From CAZJGF01 sp964545665 (GTDB lineage Bacteria; Chloroflexota; Dehalococcoidia; GIF9; AB-539-J10): a stretch of DNA of 23,872 nucleotides. Location: contig CAZJGF010000010.1 in NCBI GenBank assembly GCA_964545665.1, positions 1 to 23,872 of the forward strand, read 5' to 3'. Position numbers and translations under genes: made by a program. The notes under the pieces are model-generated. The model saw only the letters and a list, made by a program, of their open reading frames with translations, had not been told where the DNA came from and did not search any database. Below are positions 23,049 through 23,872 of this stretch, piece after piece; positions within the stretch are counted from its first letter, which is position 1; every line of letters begins with the position of its first letter.

Positions 23049-23872
23049 TCAGGGAACAACGCTATTCCGTAAGAGGCCGATCTTCCCGATTTCGGCTTCA
23101 ATTACATCGCCAACTTTTACAGGAGCTTCAGGCGGGTAGTCGAATGTTCCTATGGCACCGGTCGAAATCAGGTCTCCAGCTTCTAAAGTGATATCCTGGG
23201 ACAGGAATTCTATCAGTCTTGCCACTGAACAGCGCATATCTCTGGTATTACCCTTGGATACAACTTTACCGTTTACCCTCAACTCAGCGGCGACATCCTG
23301 CGGGTCAGGGATCTCATCCTTTAAAGCTATGAATGGCCCAACCGGCTGGAAGGTGTCCATTATCATTGCTCTCGTAAAGTAGAATGCCTGTGGAAAGCAG
23401 ACTCTATCCGGCCCCATTCCCTTCAATATGCTTATTCCAGTTACGTCGTTAACAACGGTGTAGCCAAAGACGTAATCAAGGGCTTTGTCCTGCGGAATGC
23501 GCTTCCCCTGCTTACCAACGATAACGCCTAGTTCTACTGCGGATGTAACCTCAGTGGCTGTTTTTGGCCATCTTATGTCAGCGCGGGGCCCAGTTACCGT
23601 TTCAGGATCCATCATAAACATGGCTGTTTTGCCGTCATCTGGAGGGATAACGCCATATACCTTCTCATATGCAGGGTAATTATACTCCATATTAAAAACC
23701 CTACTGTACATTTGAGGAACTGGCGTCAATAGTGTTACCTCCTCCAGACCGTAGGTAATTTTATCCCCGGAAGGAGAGAACAAGACCTTTCCCTGTCGTG
23801 CCACCTTGTTAATATACGAGACGGTTAGTTGTAAATCTGCTTGTCCTTCCTCTTCCCTCTTGATTAAGTCCA
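23049..23872 (-). CDS. Fumarylacetoacetate hydrolase-family protein, copy 2 (5' end outside window)
   Basis: A tandem paralogue of copy 1. The frame stays open to the window edge: upstream of the internal GTG at 23804 it still reads LIKREEEGQADL, matching copy 1, so the true start lies beyond 23872. The fold motifs are shared (LFSPSGDKI, ALDYVFGY, DTFQPVGPFI, LEAGDLISTG, EIGKIGLLRN). Two active-site positions differ: the first metal-ligand Glu is Ala (TSAVELG, GCA at 23538-23540), and the Lys of the K-x-x-D motif is Met (AMIMD, 23364-23366). The metal Asp (VVNDV) remains. It may act on a different substrate, be inactive, or form a mixed oligomer with copy 1. It is the first visible gene of the long minus-strand operon. 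Confidence 0.88.
   Translation of the reverse strand, partial: DLIKREEEGQADLQLTVSYINKVARQGKVLFSPSGDKITYGLEEVTLLTPVPQMYSRVFNMEYNYPAYEKVYGVIPPDDGKTAMFMMDPETVTGPRADIRWPKTATEVTSAVELGVIVGKQGKRIPQDKALDYVFGYTVVNDVTGISILKGMGPDRVCFPQAFYFTRAMIMDTFQPVGPFIALKDEIPDPQDVAAELRVNGKVVSKGNTRDMRCSVARLIEFLSQDITLEAGDLISTGAIGTFDYPPEAPVKVGDVIEAEIGKIGLLRNSVVP

Noticed and set aside
23804..23806. Internal GTG as the start of FAH copy 2
   Set aside because: The frame continues upstream with residues that match copy 1 (REEEG.ADL), so the gene simply runs out of the window.

Overview
The window looks like a piece of a bacterial chromosome, most likely from the Chloroflexota, class Dehalococcoidia. That placement is inference. 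It rests on the hisS-gyrB-nadD-dnaA-fmt neighbourhood, the acidic Pro/Glu-rich lipoprotein linker, and an anaerobe-type gene set (TRAP uptake, ferredoxin-dependent 2-oxoacid oxidoreductase, 4Fe-4S flavin oxidoreductase, a damaged radical SAM gene). A run of exactly 100 N (1595-1694) marks a scaffold join, so this is draft sequence, probably a metagenome- or single-cell-derived assembly.

Layout. 1-529: the tail of an unidentified gene, then non-coding sequence with two palindromic repeat-like elements. 530-3618 (+): an extended-SDR epimerase, the assembly gap, a DUF401-type membrane protein cut by the gap, and an HD-domain hydrolase with its own promoter. 3629-7449 (-): an FMN/FAD/4Fe-4S oxidoreductase of the 2,4-dienoyl-CoA reductase type, a radical SAM gene with an internal deletion that removes its catalytic core, and fmt. 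7608-9717 (+): dnaA, an AT-rich spacer that may hold the replication origin, and nadD. nadD converges on gyrB with overlapping stop codons. 9714-13043 (-): gyrB and hisS.

13214-23872 (-): one long run of catabolic genes. In transcription order these are two tandem fumarylacetoacetate-hydrolase (FAH)-family genes (the first cut by the window edge), two tandem DUF169 genes (the second broken), a TRAP transporter (dctP, dctQ, dctM), a 2-keto-4-pentenoate hydratase/4-oxalocrotonate decarboxylase-type gene, and iorA-iorB. Short spacings, ATGA and TAATG overlaps and good ribosome sites argue for one or two operons. A candidate promoter lies just before dctP, and a strong hairpin without a U-tract separates dctP from dctQ.

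How the genes could work together (inference): the TRAP system imports an organic acid, perhaps an oxo-acid or aromatic acid; the FAH-fold enzymes cleave or hydrate oxo-acid intermediates; IorAB oxidatively decarboxylates a 2-oxoacid (classically an aryl pyruvate) to an acyl-CoA while reducing ferredoxin. The DUF169 proteins have no known role.

The most interesting single observation is in the second DUF169 gene. Once a one-base slip in an A6 run is corrected, it aligns without gaps to its intact neighbour, and the only in-frame stop, a TGA, falls exactly on Cys77. A hairpin follows at a distance compatible with a bacterial SECIS element. Selenocysteine or plain decay are both possible, and the frameshift favours decay. 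Other points are an FAH copy that has lost a metal ligand and the catalytic-type lysine, a DnaA with altered signature residues, and the deleted radical SAM core.
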